Program-made: the position numbers and the translations under genes
In this document: positions 1 through 13,800 of the stretch, piece by piece
Position numbering within the stretch: the first letter of the stretch is position 1
How the letters are laid out: each line of letters opens with the position of its first letter
From: Streptomyces rapamycinicus NRRL 5491
GTDB taxonomy: Bacteria; Actinomycetota; Actinomycetes; Streptomycetales; Streptomycetaceae
Assembly (NCBI RefSeq): GCF_024298965.1
Contig: NZ_CP085193.1
Location: 7,564,001 to 7,628,000 of the forward strand
Length of the DNA stretch: 64,000 bases
Direction: 5' to 3'
The notes under the pieces: model-generated
The model's database searches: none
What the model was told of the DNA's origin: nothing
What the model saw: only the letters and a program-made list of their open reading frames with translations

Positions 1-1800
1 GGCGGCGGCAGGAGTCGGTGCGTTCGGTGGTGGATGGCTGGCGTTATCGGGTGTTGTGGCGGCCGGTGTCGGAGCGGTTGGCGGCCGGGGTGTTGGGTGG
101 TTGCTGGGTGGTTGTGGTGCCTGCCGGTGAGGCCGGAGGCGTGTGGGCCTCGGGTGTGGTGCGGGTGCTGGCCGGGCGTGGTGTGGATGTGCGGGTGGTC
201 GAGTCGGACGCGGTGGATCGTGCCGGGCTGGCGGAGGAGCTGCGTACGGCGGTCGTGGGCGGTTCGGTGGCAGGGGTGTTCTCCCTGCTGGCGATGGTCG
301 ACGATGAGACGGGTCCGCTGCGGACGGCCGCGTTGGTGCAGGCATTGGGTGATGCGGGTGTGGGTGCGCCGTTGTGGGTGGCGACGCGGGGTGCGGTGTC
401 GGTGGGGCGTTCGGACGGTGCCGTGAGCCCGCGTCAGGCCCTGGTGTGGGGTCTGGGCCGGGTGGCGGCGCTGGAGCTGCCCGAGCGGTGGGGCGGTCTG
501 GTCGACCTTCCCGAGACGGCCGACGAGCGTGCGCTCGGACGGTTGGCGGGCGTGCTGGCCGGGGCCGGTGGCGAGGACCAGGTCGCCGTTCGCGGTTCGG
601 GCGTCTTCGGCCGTCGGCTGACGGAGGCTTCCGGGACGCGGACGCGGACGCGGGCTCGGACGTCCGGCGATGAGGGCTGGCGCGCCTCCGGTTCGGTGCT
701 GGTGACGGGCGGTACGGGTGCGCTGGGTGCGCATGTGGCGCGCTGGCTGCTGGCGAACGGTGCCGAGCATGTCGTTCTCACCAGCCGTCGTGGGCTGGAG
801 GCTCCGGGCGCGGTGGAGCTGCGGGATGAGCTGGCGGCTTCGGGTGCTCGGGTGACGGTTGCCGCGTGTGATGTGGCGGACCGGGACGCGCTCGCCGAGC
901 TGCTGGCGTCCATACCGGCCGAGTTCCCGCTGACCGCCGTCGTGCACGCCGCCGGTGTGCTGGACGACGGTCTGGTGGACACGCTGGACGCCGAGCGTCT
1001 GGAGCGGGTGGTGTGCGCCAAGGCCACCTCCGCGCAGAACCTCCATGAGCTCACCCGCGACCTGGACCTTTCGGCGTTCGTGCTCTTCTCCTCGCTCGCC
1101 GGGTCGGTGGGCGCCGCCGGACAGGGCAACTACGCGGCGGCGAACGCCTATCTCGACGCGCTGGCCGAGCTGCGCCGCGCCCAGGGCTTGCCGGCCACCT
1201 CGATCGCCTGGGGCCCGTGGGCCGAGGGCGGCATGGCCGCCGATGAGGCGCTGGAGCGCCGGATGCGCCGCGACGGAGTGCCGCCGATGGCGCCCGAGTC
1301 GGCGCTCACCGCGCTGGGGCAGGCGCTGGACCTCGATGACACCGCCGTGACGGTCGCGGACCTCGACTGGAACCGGTTCCTCGCCGAGTTCACCGCCGTA
1401 CGGCCGAGCGCGCTGTTCGGCGAGGTGCGGGCCGCGCGTCCGGCGCCGGCCGCCGAGGGCGCGCCGCGCCCGGCCGCCACCGCCGGGACCGGCACCGGCA
1501 CACTCGCGGAGCGGCTGTCCGGGCTGACGGAGAACGAACGCGCACAGACCCTGCTGGAGCTCGTGCGTACGCAGGTCGCGTCCGTGCTGGGGCACGGCGG
1601 GGCCGATGCGGTGGAGGCCGGGCGTGCCTTCAAGGAGCTGGGCTTCGACTCGCTCACCGCCGTTGAACTCCGCAACCGGCTCAACGCGGCGACCGGCCTG
1701 CGGCTGCCCGCCACGCTCATCTACGACTACCCGAACGCCACCGCGCTCGCCGACCACCTGCGCGCCGAACTGCTGGGCGCGGACGCGGCGGTGAGTGGTG
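1..1800 (+). other. Module a (partial): B-type KR and ACP
   Basis: Only the end of this module is in the window. The KR has the nucleotide motif VTGGTGALG from about 700, LDD (VLDDGLVD), and intact Ser and Tyr in [16 protein letters not shown], so a hydroxyl set by a B-type KR is expected. ACP serine codon at 1650-1652 in GFDSL. The KS and AT lie upstream, so the extender unit is unknown. The residues at the very left edge look like the end of a KR dimerization element, which suggests no DH. Confidence 0.9.
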
Positions 1801-4800
1801 GTGTGGTGGCTCCGGGCGTCGCGGTGGCCGACGATCCGATCGCGATTGTGGCGATGAGTTGCCGTTTTCCGGGTGGGGTGCGGTCGCCGGAGGAGCTGTG
1901 GGCGCTGCTGACGTCGGGTGGGGACGCGATTGCGGAGTTCCCGTCTGACCGTGGTTGGGATCTGGCGGGGCTGTATGACCCGGATCCGGATCGTCAGGGG
2001 ACGTCGTATGCGCGTGAGGGTGGTTTCCTTTACGACGCGGGGGACTTCGACGCGTCGTTCTTCGGGATTTCGCCGCGTGAGGCTCTCGCGATGGATCCGC
2101 AGCAGCGGTTGCTGCTGGAGACCTCCTGGGAGGCGTTCGAGCGCGCGGGCATCGACCCGGGTGCGCTGCGCGGTCAGCAGGTCGGTGTCTTCGCCGGGAC
2201 CAACGGCCAGGACTATCTGTCGCTGCTGATGCAGGCGCCCGAGGGTCTGGAGGGCCATCTGGGCACGGGCAACGCGGCGAGCGTGGTGTCCGGGCGGGTG
2301 GCGTACACCTTCGGTCTCGAAGGCCCGGCCGTCACGGTCGACACGGCCTGCTCGTCCTCGCTGGTGGCGCTGCATCTGGCGGTGCAGGCGCTGCGGCAGG
2401 GCGAGTGCACGATGGCGCTCGCGGGTGGCGTCACGGTGATGTCCACCCCCGAGAACTTCATCGACTTCAGCCGTCAGCGCGGCCTGGCCGCGGATGGCCG
2501 GATCAAGGCGTTCGCGGCCGGTGCGGATGGCACCGGCTGGGGCGAGGGCGTGGGCATGCTGCTCGTGGAGCGGCTGTCGGACGCGCGGCGCAACGGCCAC
2601 CCGGTGCTCGCGGTGGTCCGGGGCTCGGCGATCAACCAGGACGGTGCGTCCAATGGTCTGACGGCGCCGAACGGCCCGTCCCAGCAGCGCGTCATCCGGC
2701 AGGCGCTGACCAGCGCCGGGCTGACGACCGGCGATGTCGATGTCGTCGAGGCACATGGCACGGGGACGACGCTGGGTGACCCGATCGAGGCGCAGGCGCT
2801 GCTGGCCACGTACGGGCAGCAGCGGGAGGCCGAGCGGCCGTTGTGGCTGGGGTCCATCAAGTCCAACATCGGTCACACGCAGGCCGCCGCCGGTGTCGCG
2901 GGCATCATCAAGATGGTGCTGGCCATGCGGCACGGTGTGTTGCCGCAGACGCTGCACGTGGACGCGCCGTCACCCCATGTGGACTGGTCGGCGGGGGCCG
3001 TTTCGCTGCTGAGCGAGCGGGTGGAGTGGCCGGAGACCGGCCGTCCGCGCCGCGCCGGTATCTCCTCGTTCGGCATCAGCGGCACCAACGCGCACACCAT
3101 CATCGAGCAGGCCCCGGCGGTCGACGCACCGGCCGAGGCACCCGAGAAGCGGAACGGCCTCGGCGGACTTCTGCCGTTCGCCCTGTCGGCCAAGAACGCC
3201 GAAGCGCTGCGGGAGCAGGCCGCGCGGCTGCACACTCACATCGCGTCGCGGCCCGAGTCGGCGCCGCTCGACCTCGCCCACGCCCTGGCCGTCGGCCGCG
3301 CCGCCCTGGAGCGGCGTGCGGTGCTGAGCGTCCGCGACCGGGACGAACTGCTGCGGACACTCGATGCGCTGGCCCGGGGCGAGTCCGCCCCGGATGTGGT
3401 TGAGGGGACGGTCGCTGAGGGCAAGTTGGCGTTCCTGTTTACGGGGCAGGGGAGCCAGCGGCTGGGGATGGGGCGTGAGCTGTACGACGCCTTCCCGGTG
3501 TTCGCGGATGCGTTGGATGAGGTGTGTGCGCATCTGGATCTGTATCTGGAGCGGCCGCTGCGGGATGTGTTGTTCGGGGGCGATGCGGCGGTACTGGGTC
3601 AGACGGGGTTCACTCAGCCTGCGTTGTTCGCGGTTGAGGTGGCGTTGTTCCGGCTGGTTTCGGAGGCGTGGGGGCTGCGGCCCGATTTCCTCTCCGGTCA
3701 TTCGATCGGTGAGTTGGCTGCCGCGCATGTGGCGGGTGTGCTGTCGCTGGCGGACGCGGCGAAGTTGGTGGCGGCTCGTGGCCGGTTGATGCAGGAGCTT
3801 CCGGCCGGTGGCGCGATGATCGCGCTGCAGGCGTCCGAGGACGAGGTGGCGTCGCTGCTGACCGAGCGGGTTTCGATCGCCGCCCTCAATGGTCCGACTT
3901 CCGTCGTCGTCGCGGGTGATGAGGACGCGGCGCTGGAGATCGCTTCCGGTTTCGAGGCCGAGGGCCGTAAGACCAAGCGGCTCACGGTCAGCCATGCGTT
4001 CCACTCGCCGCGTATGGACGGGATGCTGGAGGCGTTCCGTGAGGTGGCGCAGGAGCTGACCTACGAGGCCCCGCGCATCCCGATCGTCTCCAACCTCACC
4101 GGGAACGTCGTCTCCGCAGAGGAGATCACGACGGCCGACTTCTGGGTGCGCCACGTCCGCGAGGCCGTGCGCTTCCTCGACGGTGTCCGGACCTTGGAGG
4201 CCCAGGGCGTCACCACCTACCTCGAACTCGGCCCCGATGGCGTCCTGTCCGCGATGGCGCAGGAGTGCGTGGCCGACTCCGCGTCCGACTCCGACTCCGC
4301 GTCCGGCTCCGCCTTCGCCGCCGCCCTGCGCAAGGACCGTCCCGAGCCCGAGGCGCTGCTCGCGGCCGTCGCACGCGCGCATGTCCGTGGTGTGACGCCC
4401 GACTGGGCGGCCGTGTTCGCCGGTGCGGGGGCCGCCCCCGTGGACCCGGCCGAGCTGCCCACCTACGCCTTCCAGCGCACCCGGTACTGGCCCAGCGCCG
4501 CCGCCCTCGCGGCGGGTGACCCCGAGTCGATCGGGCTGGGCGACATCGACCATCCGCTCCTCGGCGCAGCCGTCGCGCTCGCGGACGCCGACGGCCTCCT
4601 GCTCACCGGGGTCCTCTCCACCCGTACCCACCCCTGGCTGGCCGACCACGCGGTCATGGACACCGTGCTGCTGCCCGGCACGGCCTTCGTCGAGCTGGCG
4701 AGCACGGCGGGCGCCCAGGTCGGCTGTGAGCGGCTGGACGAACTGACCCTCGAAGCACCGCTCGTGCTGCCCGAGCACACCGGGGTACGGGTGCAGCTCG

Positions 4801-7800
4801 TCGTGGACGGGCCGGACGAGTCCGGCCGCCGCTCCTTCAGCCTGCACTCGCGCCGTCAGGACGCGCTCGGCACCGAGCCGTGGACACGCCACGCCACCGG
4901 TGTGCTCGCCCCCGGTGTCCGGGTGTCCGAGTCGGACCAGACCGATGAACTGGCCGTATGGCCGCCGCAGGGCGCGACGCCGATCGCGGTCGAGGGGCTG
5001 TACGAGGAGCTGGCGGGGGCGGGCCTCGGCTACGGGCCGGTGTTCCAGGGGCTCAAGGGCGCCTGGCGGCTCGGCGAGAACCTCTACGCCGAGGTGGGCT
5101 TCCCCGAGGGCGCGCCGCTGACGTCGGGCGCCGAGGCCGAGCGGTTCGGGCTGCACCCGGCCCTGCTCGACGCCGCGCTGCACGTCATCGGCCTCGACAG
5201 CGCCGACCGCGAGTCGGCGCCGGCCGAGGGCGCGCTGCTGCCGTTCGCGTGGAACGGCGTACAGCTGCACGCGGCCGGTGCCGGTGCGCTGCGGGTGCGG
5301 CTGTCCGAGCGGTCGTCGAACGCGGTTTCGCTGCTGGTGGCAGACGGCACGGGCCGTCCGGTGGCCACGGTCGAGTCCGTGGCGCTGCGGGCGGCCTCGG
5401 CCGACCAGGTGCGCGCGGCGCGCGGCGGGCTGCACGAGTCGCTGTTCCGGCTGGACTGGACGGCGGTTCCGGCGCCCGCGACCGGCGCGGTCACGGGCGA
5501 CTGGGCGGTGCTCGGCGCTGACGCCGCCGAACTGGCCGTGCTGGAGGGCGCGTTCGGGCCCGGGGCGCGGCTCGCCGCGTACCGCGATCTGGCGGTGCTG
5601 CGGACGGCCGTGGAGTCCGGGGCACCCGCGCCCGACACCGTCCTGCTGAGCGCCACCGGTGGCGACGGCGGCGCACCGGCCGTGCACGAGGCCACGCGGA
5701 CCGTGCTCGCCCTGCTCCAGGAGTGGCTGGCCGATGAGCGGTTCGCCGGGTCGCGGCTGGTGCTGCTGACCCGGGGCGCGGTGGAGACCGAGCCGGGCAC
5801 GGGTGTGGCGGATCTGCCGTACGCCGCCGTGCGCGGTCTGTTCCGCTCCGCGCAGTCGGAGAACCCGGGGCGGCTGGCGCTGCTGGACGTGGACGGCGAG
5901 GAGGGCTCGTACCGTACGGTGCCCGCCGCGCTCGGCGTGGACGAGGCGGAGCTGGCGCTGCGCGCGGGCGTGGCGCTCGCACCACGGCTGGCGCGGGTGC
6001 CGGTCACGGCTGACGCGGACGGCGAAAACAGCGCGGAAACCGTCGCCGTCCCGTCGTACGACCCCAACGGCACCGTATTGATCACCGGTGCCACCGGAAC
6101 CCTCGGCGGCCTCTTCGCCCGCCACCTCGTCACCGTCCACGGCGTACGCCACCTGCTGCTGGTCAGCCGGCGTGGCGCCGACGCCGAGGGCGCCGAGGAG
6201 CTGGGCGCCGGGCTCACGGCGGCCGGTGCCACCGTCACCTGGGCGGCCTGCGATGTGGCCGACCGCGACGCGCTCGCCGCGACCCTGGCCGCCATCCCGG
6301 CCGAGCATCCGCTGACCGCCGTGGTGCACACGGCGGGCGTGCTGGACGACGGCGTCCTCGGCTCGCTGACGCCCGAGCGGGTGGCACACGTGCTGCGCCC
6401 CAAGGTGGACGCGGCGCTCAACCTGCACGAGCTGACGCTCGACCACGAGCTGTCCGCGTTCGTGCTGTTCTCCGGTGCCGCCGCTGTGTTCGGCGCGCCT
6501 GGGCAGGCGAGCTACGCCGCCGCCAACTCCTTCCTGGAGGCCCTTGCCGGGCACCGGGTCGCCCAGGGACTCCCGGCCACCGCGCTGGCCTGGGGCCTGT
6601 GGGCCGGTGCGGGCATGGGCAGCGAGCTGGACGAGGTGGACCTGCGGCGCATCGCACGCGGCGGGGTCGCCCCGATCGCCGCCGACGAGGGGCTCGCGCT
6701 CTTCGACGCGGCCCGCGCCGACGGTTCCGCCGTGTTGTTCCCGATGCGGCTCGACTACGCGGGGCTGCGCACCGAGGCCACGGTGGCCGGGACCGTACCG
6801 GCCCTGTTCCGGGGCCTGGTGCGGACTCCGGTCCGGCGGGCCGCCGCCACGGCCGCCACCGCCGACGGCTCCTCGCTCGCCCAGCGCCTCGCCGGGCTCG
6901 CGCGGCCCGAACAGGACCGTGAGCTTCTGGAGTTGGTGTGCGGCCGGGTCGCCGCGGTGCTCGGTTACGCGGGCCCGGACGCGGTCGAGGCCGGGCGGGC
7001 GTTCAAGGAGCTGGGCTTCGACTCGCTCACCGCCGTCGAACTCCGTAACGACCTCAAGACCGTCACCGGGCTGCGGCTCCCGGCGACGCTCGTCTTCGAC
7101 TACCCGACCCCCACCGCCCTCGCCGGCCATCTGCGCGAGGAACTGCTGGGCGCCGAGGAGACCACCGCGCCGCAGGTCCCCGTACGGACCGGGGCGGCCC
7201 CGGCGCTCGACGACGACCCGATCGTCATCGTCGGCATGAGCTGCCGCTACCCGGGCGGGGTGCGCACCCCGGAGGAGCTGTGGGAGCTCGTCGCCACCGG
7301 TGGCGACGGCATCTCCGGCTTCCCCGTGGACCGTGGCTGGGACCTCGACGGCCTCTACCACCCGGACCCCGACCACACGGGCACCTCGTACACCCGCGAG
7401 GGCGGCTTCCTGCACGACGCGGCCGACTTCGACCCCGACTTCTTCGGGATCTCGCCGCGTGAGGCGCTGGCGATGGACCCGCAGCAGCGGCTGCTGCTGG
7501 AGACGTCTTGGGAGGCGTTCGAGCGCGCGGGCATCGACCCGGCGCGGGTGCGCGGCAGCCGTGTCGGCGTCTTCGCGGGCGTCATGTACCACGACTACGT
7601 GACCGGCCTCGACGGCATCCCCGACGGTGTCGAGGGCTACATCGGCACCGGCAACGCGGGCTCCATCGCCTCCGGCCGGGTGGCGTACACCCTCGGCCTC
7701 GAAGGCCCGGCGGTCACCGTGGACACGGCGTGCTCGTCGTCGCTGGTGGCGCTGCACTGGGCGATCCAGGCGCTGCGCGCGGGCGAGTGCACGATGGCGC

Positions 7801-10800
7801 TGGCCGGTGGTGTGGCGGTCATGGCCACGCCCGAGACGTTCATCGACTTCAGCCGTCAGCGCGGCCTGGCCACGGACGGCCGCTGCAAGTCGTTCGCGGC
7901 CGGTGCGGACGGCACGGGCTGGGCCGAGGGCGCGGGCATGCTGCTCGTGGAGCGGCTGTCGGACGCGCGGCGCAACGGCCACCCGGTGCTGGCGGTCGTC
8001 CGGGGCTCCGCCATCAACCAGGACGGTGCGTCCAATGGTCTGACGGCGCCGAACGGCCCGTCCCAGCAGCGCGTCATCCGGCAGGCGCTGACCAGCGCCG
8101 GGCTGACGACCGGCGATGTCGATGTCGTCGAGGCGCATGGCACGGGTACGACGCTGGGCGACCCCATCGAGGCGCAGGCGCTGCTGGCCACGTACGGGCA
8201 GCAGCGGGAGGCCGAGCGGCCGTTGTGGCTGGGATCCATCAAGTCCAACATCGGTCACACGCAGGCCGCCGCCGGTGTCGCGGGCATCATCAAGATGGTG
8301 ATGGCCATGCGGCACGGTGTGCTGCCGCAGACGCTGCACGTGGACGCGCCCTCGCCGAACGTCGACTGGGAGGACGGCGCGGTCTCGCTGCTGACCGAGC
8401 GGGTGGAGTGGCCGGAGACCGGCCGTCCGCGCCGCGCCGGTGTGTCGTCATTCGGCATCAGCGGCACCAACGCGCACACCATCATCGAGCAGCCGCCGGC
8501 CGTCGAGGAGCGCGAGGACGCGGCGGCGCGGCCGTCCGCCGTACCGCCGGTGCTGCCGTGGCCGCTGTCGGCCGTGGGCGGCGACGCGCTGCGCGACCAG
8601 GCCCGCCGCCTGCGCGACGGGCTGCACGACCGGCTCCGCGCCGCCGACGAGGACGTGGACCTGGCCGCCATCGGCTACACCCTCGCCGCCGGGCGCACCG
8701 CCTTCGAGGACCGCGCGGTGCTGGTGGCCGACGGCAGCGACGGCTTCCTGCGCGCCCTGGACGCGCTGGCCTCCGGCGAACCGGCCACGGGCCTGGTGCA
8801 GGGCTCGCCGGTGGCCGGGAAGCTGGCCTTCCTGTTCACCGGGCAGGGGAGTCAGCGGCTGGGGATGGGGCGTGAGCTGTACGACGCCTACCCGGTGTTC
8901 GCGGAGGCCTTGGACGCGGTCTGCGATGAGCTGGACGGGCACCTTGAGCGGCCGTTGCGGGATGTGTTGTTCGGGGGCGATGCGGCGGTATTGGATCAGA
9001 CGGGGTTCACTCAGCCTGCGTTGTTCGCGGTTGAGGTGGCGTTGTTCCGGTTGGTTTCGGAGGCGTGGGGGCTGCGGCCTGACTTCCTTTCCGGGCATTC
9101 GATTGGTGAGTTGGCTGCCGCGCATGTGGCGGGTGTGTTGTCGCTGGCGGATGCGGCGCGGTTGGTGGCTGCGCGTGGGCGTTTGATGCAGGAGCTTCCG
9201 GTCGGTGGCGCGATGGTCGCGGTGCAGGCGTCGGAGGACGAGGTGGCGCCGCTGCTGACGGAGCGGGTGTCGATCGCGGCGCTCAATGGGCCGTCGTCGG
9301 TGGTCATCGCGGGTGATGAGGACGCGGCTCTGGAGATCGCGGCTGGTTTCGAGGCGCGGGGTCGTAAGACCAAGCGGCTCACCGTGAGCCATGCGTTCCA
9401 TTCGCCGCGTATGGACGGGATGCTGGAGGCGTTCCGCGAGGTGGCCGAGGGGTTGTCGTACGAGGCTCCGCGCATCCCGATCGTCTCCAACCTCACCGGG
9501 AACGTCGTCTCCGCAGAGGAGATCACGACCCCCGACTTCTGGGTGCGCCACGTCCGCGAGGCCGTGCGCTTCCTCGATGGTGTCCGGACGATGGAGGCCC
9601 AGGGCGTCACCACCTACCTCGAACTCGGCCCCGACGGTGTCCTCACCGCCATGGGCCAGGACTGCCTGGCCGAGGGCGGCACGGCAGCGGGCTTCGTCGC
9701 CGCCCTGCGTGGTGGCCGACCCGAGGCCGAGGCCGTCACCACCGCCCTCGCCGCCCTGCACACCCGAGGGCTCGCCCTGGACTGGGAGGCGTTCTACGCC
9801 GGAACCGGCGCACGGCGCGTGGAGCTGCCGACGTACGCCTTCCAGCGGCGGCGCTACTGGCTTGACGTACGGACCGCCACCGCCACCCCCGGCGCCACGC
9901 CTCAGGACGCGGTCGACGCCCGCTTCTGGGAGGCCGTCGAGCGCGCGGACCTGGCTTCGCTCGCCGAGACCCTGAACCTCGGCACCGAGGACAACGGCGC
10001 GCTGGAGGCCCTGCTGCCCTCGCTGTCGTCGTGGCGGCGGCAGCAGTCGGAGCGTTCGACGGTGGACGGCTGGCGCTACCGGGTGTCGTGGAAGCCGGTC
10101 ACCGACCGTTCCGCCGCGTCGTCGCTGAGCGGCGGCTGGCTCGTGGTGGTACCGGCCGAGGCGGCCGAGGACGCCTGGGCCGCGGCTGCCGTACGGATGC
10201 TGAACGACCGTGGCCTCGACGTACGCCACGTCGAGCTGACCGCCGACGACGACCGCGCCACGGTGGCCGAACGGCTGGCCGGGGCCGTCGGCGACGCGCC
10301 CGTGACCGGCGGTGTGCTCTCCCTGCTGGCCTTCGCAGACAGTGATGGCAATGGCAATGGCGACGGCGATGTGCTGCTGCGGACGGCCGCGCTGACACAG
10401 GCCCTGGGTGATACGGGCATCGGCGCGCCGCTGTGGGTGGCCACGCGGGGAGCGGTGGCCGTGGGCCGTTCGGACGGAACGGTCAGCCCCGCTCAGGCGC
10501 GGCTGTGGGGTCTGGGCCGGGTGGCCGCGCTGGAGGTGCCCGAGCGCTGGGGCGGTCTGGTCGACCTCCCCGAGACGGCCGACGAGCGTGCGCTGGGACG
10601 GCTGGCGGAGGTGCTGGCCGGTGCCGGTGCCGGTGCCGGTGTCGGTGCCGGGGTTGGCGGCGGTGCCGCTGCCGGTGGCGAGGACCAGGTGGCGGTGCGG
10701 GCGTCGGGCGTGTTCGGACGCCGCCTCGTCCGGGCCTCCGCGCCCGCGTCCGTGCTCGCGCCCGCGTCCGCGTCCGGCAGTGGCTCCTGGACACCGGGCC

Positions 10801-13800
10801 CCGGTACGACCCTGGTCACCGGCGGTACGGGCGCGCTGGGCGCGCGGGTGGCCCGCTGGCTGGTCGCGGGCGGTGCCGAGCATGTGCTGCTCACCAGCCG
10901 CCGTGGCCTCGACGCCCCAGGCGCCGCCGAGCTGCGCGATGAACTCGCCGCCTCCGGCGCGCGGGTGACGGTGGCCGCGTGCGATGTGGCCGACCGGGAC
11001 GCGCTCGCGCGTCTCCTCGCCGGTGTCCCGGCCGAGCTGCCGCTGACGGCCGTGGTGCACACGGCCGGGGTGCTGGACGACGGCGTACTGGACTCGCTCA
11101 CCCCCGAGCGCTTCACGAGCGTCCTGCGTGCCAAGGCGGCCGCCGCGGCCCATCTCGACGAGCTGACGCGCGATCGGGAGCTGTCGGCCTTTGTGCTGTT
11201 CTCCTCGATCAGCGGCACGTTCGGCGCCGCAGGACAGGGCAACTACGCGGCCGCCAACGCCTATGTGGACGCGCTCGCCGAGCGGCGGCGCGCCGAGGGC
11301 CTGCCGGCCACCTCGATCGCCTGGGGCCCGTGGGCCGAGGGCGGGATGGCCACGGACGGGGCACTGGAGCAGCGTCTGCGGCGCGGTGGACTGCCGCCGC
11401 TGGACGCCGAGTTGGCGCTCGGCGCGCTTCAGCGGGCGCTCGACCTCGACGACACGGTGGTCACCGTCGCGGACATCGACTGGGACCGGTTCGCACCGGA
11501 CTTCACCGCCGGGCGGCCCAGCCGTCTGCTCGCGGACCTCCCGGAGATCCGCGCGGCGGCGGAGGCCACCGCCACCGCCACCACGCCCGCCGCCGACGGC
11601 TCCTCGCTCGCCGCCCGGCTGGCCGGGCTGGGCGAGGCGGAGCGGGACCGGCTGCTGCTGGACCTGGTCCGTGCGCAGGTGGCCGCGGTGCTCGGGCACG
11701 ACGGCTCGGAGTCCATCGGCGCCGACCGGGCCTTCGGCGAGCTGGGCTTCGACTCGCTGACCGCCGTCGAGCTGCGCAACCGGCTCGGTGCCGCCAGCGG
11801 TGTCCAGCTGCCCGCGACCCTGGTCTTCGACTACCCGACGGCCTCCGCCCTCGCGGGCTATCTGCGCGGCGAGCTCATCGGGACCGGCACCGCCGCCGAC
11901 GCCTCCCGCCCGGCTTCAGTGATGGCCGCCGCCGATGACGACCCGATCGCCATCGTCGCCATGAGCTGCCGCTTCCCGGGCGGGGTGCGGTCGCCCGAGG
12001 AGCTGTGGCAGCTGCTCGCCGGGGGCGGGGACGCCATCGCCGAGTTCCCGGCCGACCGCGGCTGGGACCTGGACGCGCTCTACGACCCGGACCCGGACGC
12101 GCGCGGCACCTTCTACGCCCGCGAGGGCGGATTCCTCTACGACGCGGGCCACTTCGACGCCGCGTTCTTCGGGATCTCGCCGCGTGAGGCGCTGGCCATG
12201 GACCCGCAGCAGCGGCTGCTGCTGGAGACCTCGTGGGAGGCGTTCGAGCGCGCGGGCATCGACCCGGCCACGCTGCGCGGTACCTCCGCCGGGGTGTTCG
12301 TCGGCTCCAACGGGCAGGACTACGACGCCTCGCTGCACACCGTCCCCGAGGGGGTCGAGGGCTACCTGGGCACGGGCAACGCGGCCAGCGTGGTCTCCGG
12401 CCGGCTCGCCTACACCTTCGGCCTTGAGGGCCCGGCGGTCACCGTCGACACGGCGTGCTCGTCGTCGCTGGTGGCGCTGCACTGGGCGATCCAGGCGCTG
12501 CGCCAGGGCGAGTGCTCGCTCGCGCTCGCGGGCGGTGTGACGGTCATGTCCAGCCCCGGTGCGTACATCGAGTTCAGCCGTCAGCGCGGGCTGGCCCCGG
12601 ACGGCCGCTGCAAGGCGTTCGCGGCGGGCGCCGATGGCACCGGCTGGGGCGAGGGCGTGGGCATGCTGCTCGTGGAGCGGCTGTCGGACGCGCGGCGCAA
12701 CGGCCACCCGGTGCTGGCGCTCGTCCGTGGCTCCGCCATCAACCAGGACGGCGCCTCCAACGGTCTGACCGCGCCCAACGGCCCCGCCCAGCAGCGGGTC
12801 ATCCGTCAGGCGCTGGCCGGTGCGGGCCTGTCCGCCGCCGAGGTGGACGCGGTCGAGGCCCATGGCACCGGCACCCGGCTGGGCGACCCGATCGAGGCGC
12901 AGGCGCTGCTCGCCACCTACGGCCAGGAGCGGGACGCGGAGCGGCCGCTGTGGCTGGGCGCCATCAAGTCCAACATCGGCCACACCCAGGCCGCGGCGGG
13001 TGTCGCGGGCGTCATCAAGATGGTGCTGGCGATGCGCCACGGGGTGCTGCCGCGCACCCTGCACGTGGACGAGCCGTCGTCGCATGTGGACTGGTCTGCG
13101 GGCGCGGTCTCGCTGCTGACGGAGCAGGTGGAGTGGCCGGAGACCGGCCGTCCGCGCCGCGCCGGGGTCTCCTCGTTCGGCTTCAGCGGCACCAACGCCC
13201 ATACGGTCCTGGAGCAGGCACCGGTCCACGACGAGACCGCCCAGGCACCGGTCCACGACGAGGCGGATGACAGCGCACCGCGGCGCCCGCTCGTCCGCCC
13301 CGATGTGGTGGCCTGGCCGCTGTCGGCCAAGGGCGAGGACGCGCTGCGGGCCCAGGCCGAGCGGCTCCGCGCCCACCTCCAGGCCGACACCGGGCTCGAC
13401 GCGCGGGACGTGGCGTACTCGCTGGCCACCACCCGCTCCACCCTGGAGCACCGCGCGGTGGTCCTCGGGCCGGACCGGGACCGGCTGCTCGCCGGGCTGA
13501 CCGCCCTCGCGCGCGGCGAGTCCGCGGCGCAGCTGGTCCGGGGCGTGCCCGCGGAGGGCCGCACCGCCGTGCTCTTCACCGGGCAGGGCAGCCAGCGGCT
13601 CGGCATGGGCCGTGAGCTGTACGAGGCCAGCCCGGTCTTCGCGGAGGCGCTGGACGCGGTCTGCGCCGAGCTGGACCGGCACCTGGAACGGCCGCTGTAC
13701 GACGTGCTGTTCGGGGCCGACGAGGAACCGCTGGGCCGGACCGGGTTCACCCAGCCCGCGCTGTTCGCCGTCGAGGTGGCGCTGTTCCGGCTGGCCGAGG

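Larger units (their letters stand above)
7209..11880 (+). other. Module c: KS-AT(malonyl)-KR(B)-ACP
   Basis: KS Cys codon 7731; AT Ser codon 9099 with HAFH at 9390-9401; dimerization element 9906-10050 ([13 protein letters not shown] to SSWRR), as expected in a KR-only module; KR motif near 10815 with LDD and intact [19 protein letters not shown] Ser codon 11754. Predicted beta-hydroxyl. The KR linker contains a Gly/Ala-rich microsatellite-like stretch near 10617-10680. Confidence 0.92.

Noticed and set aside
18..20. GTG at 18 as the true start of gene 1
   Set aside because: The frame is open upstream and the first residues continue a linker found before KRs in sister modules, so the gene begins outside the window.
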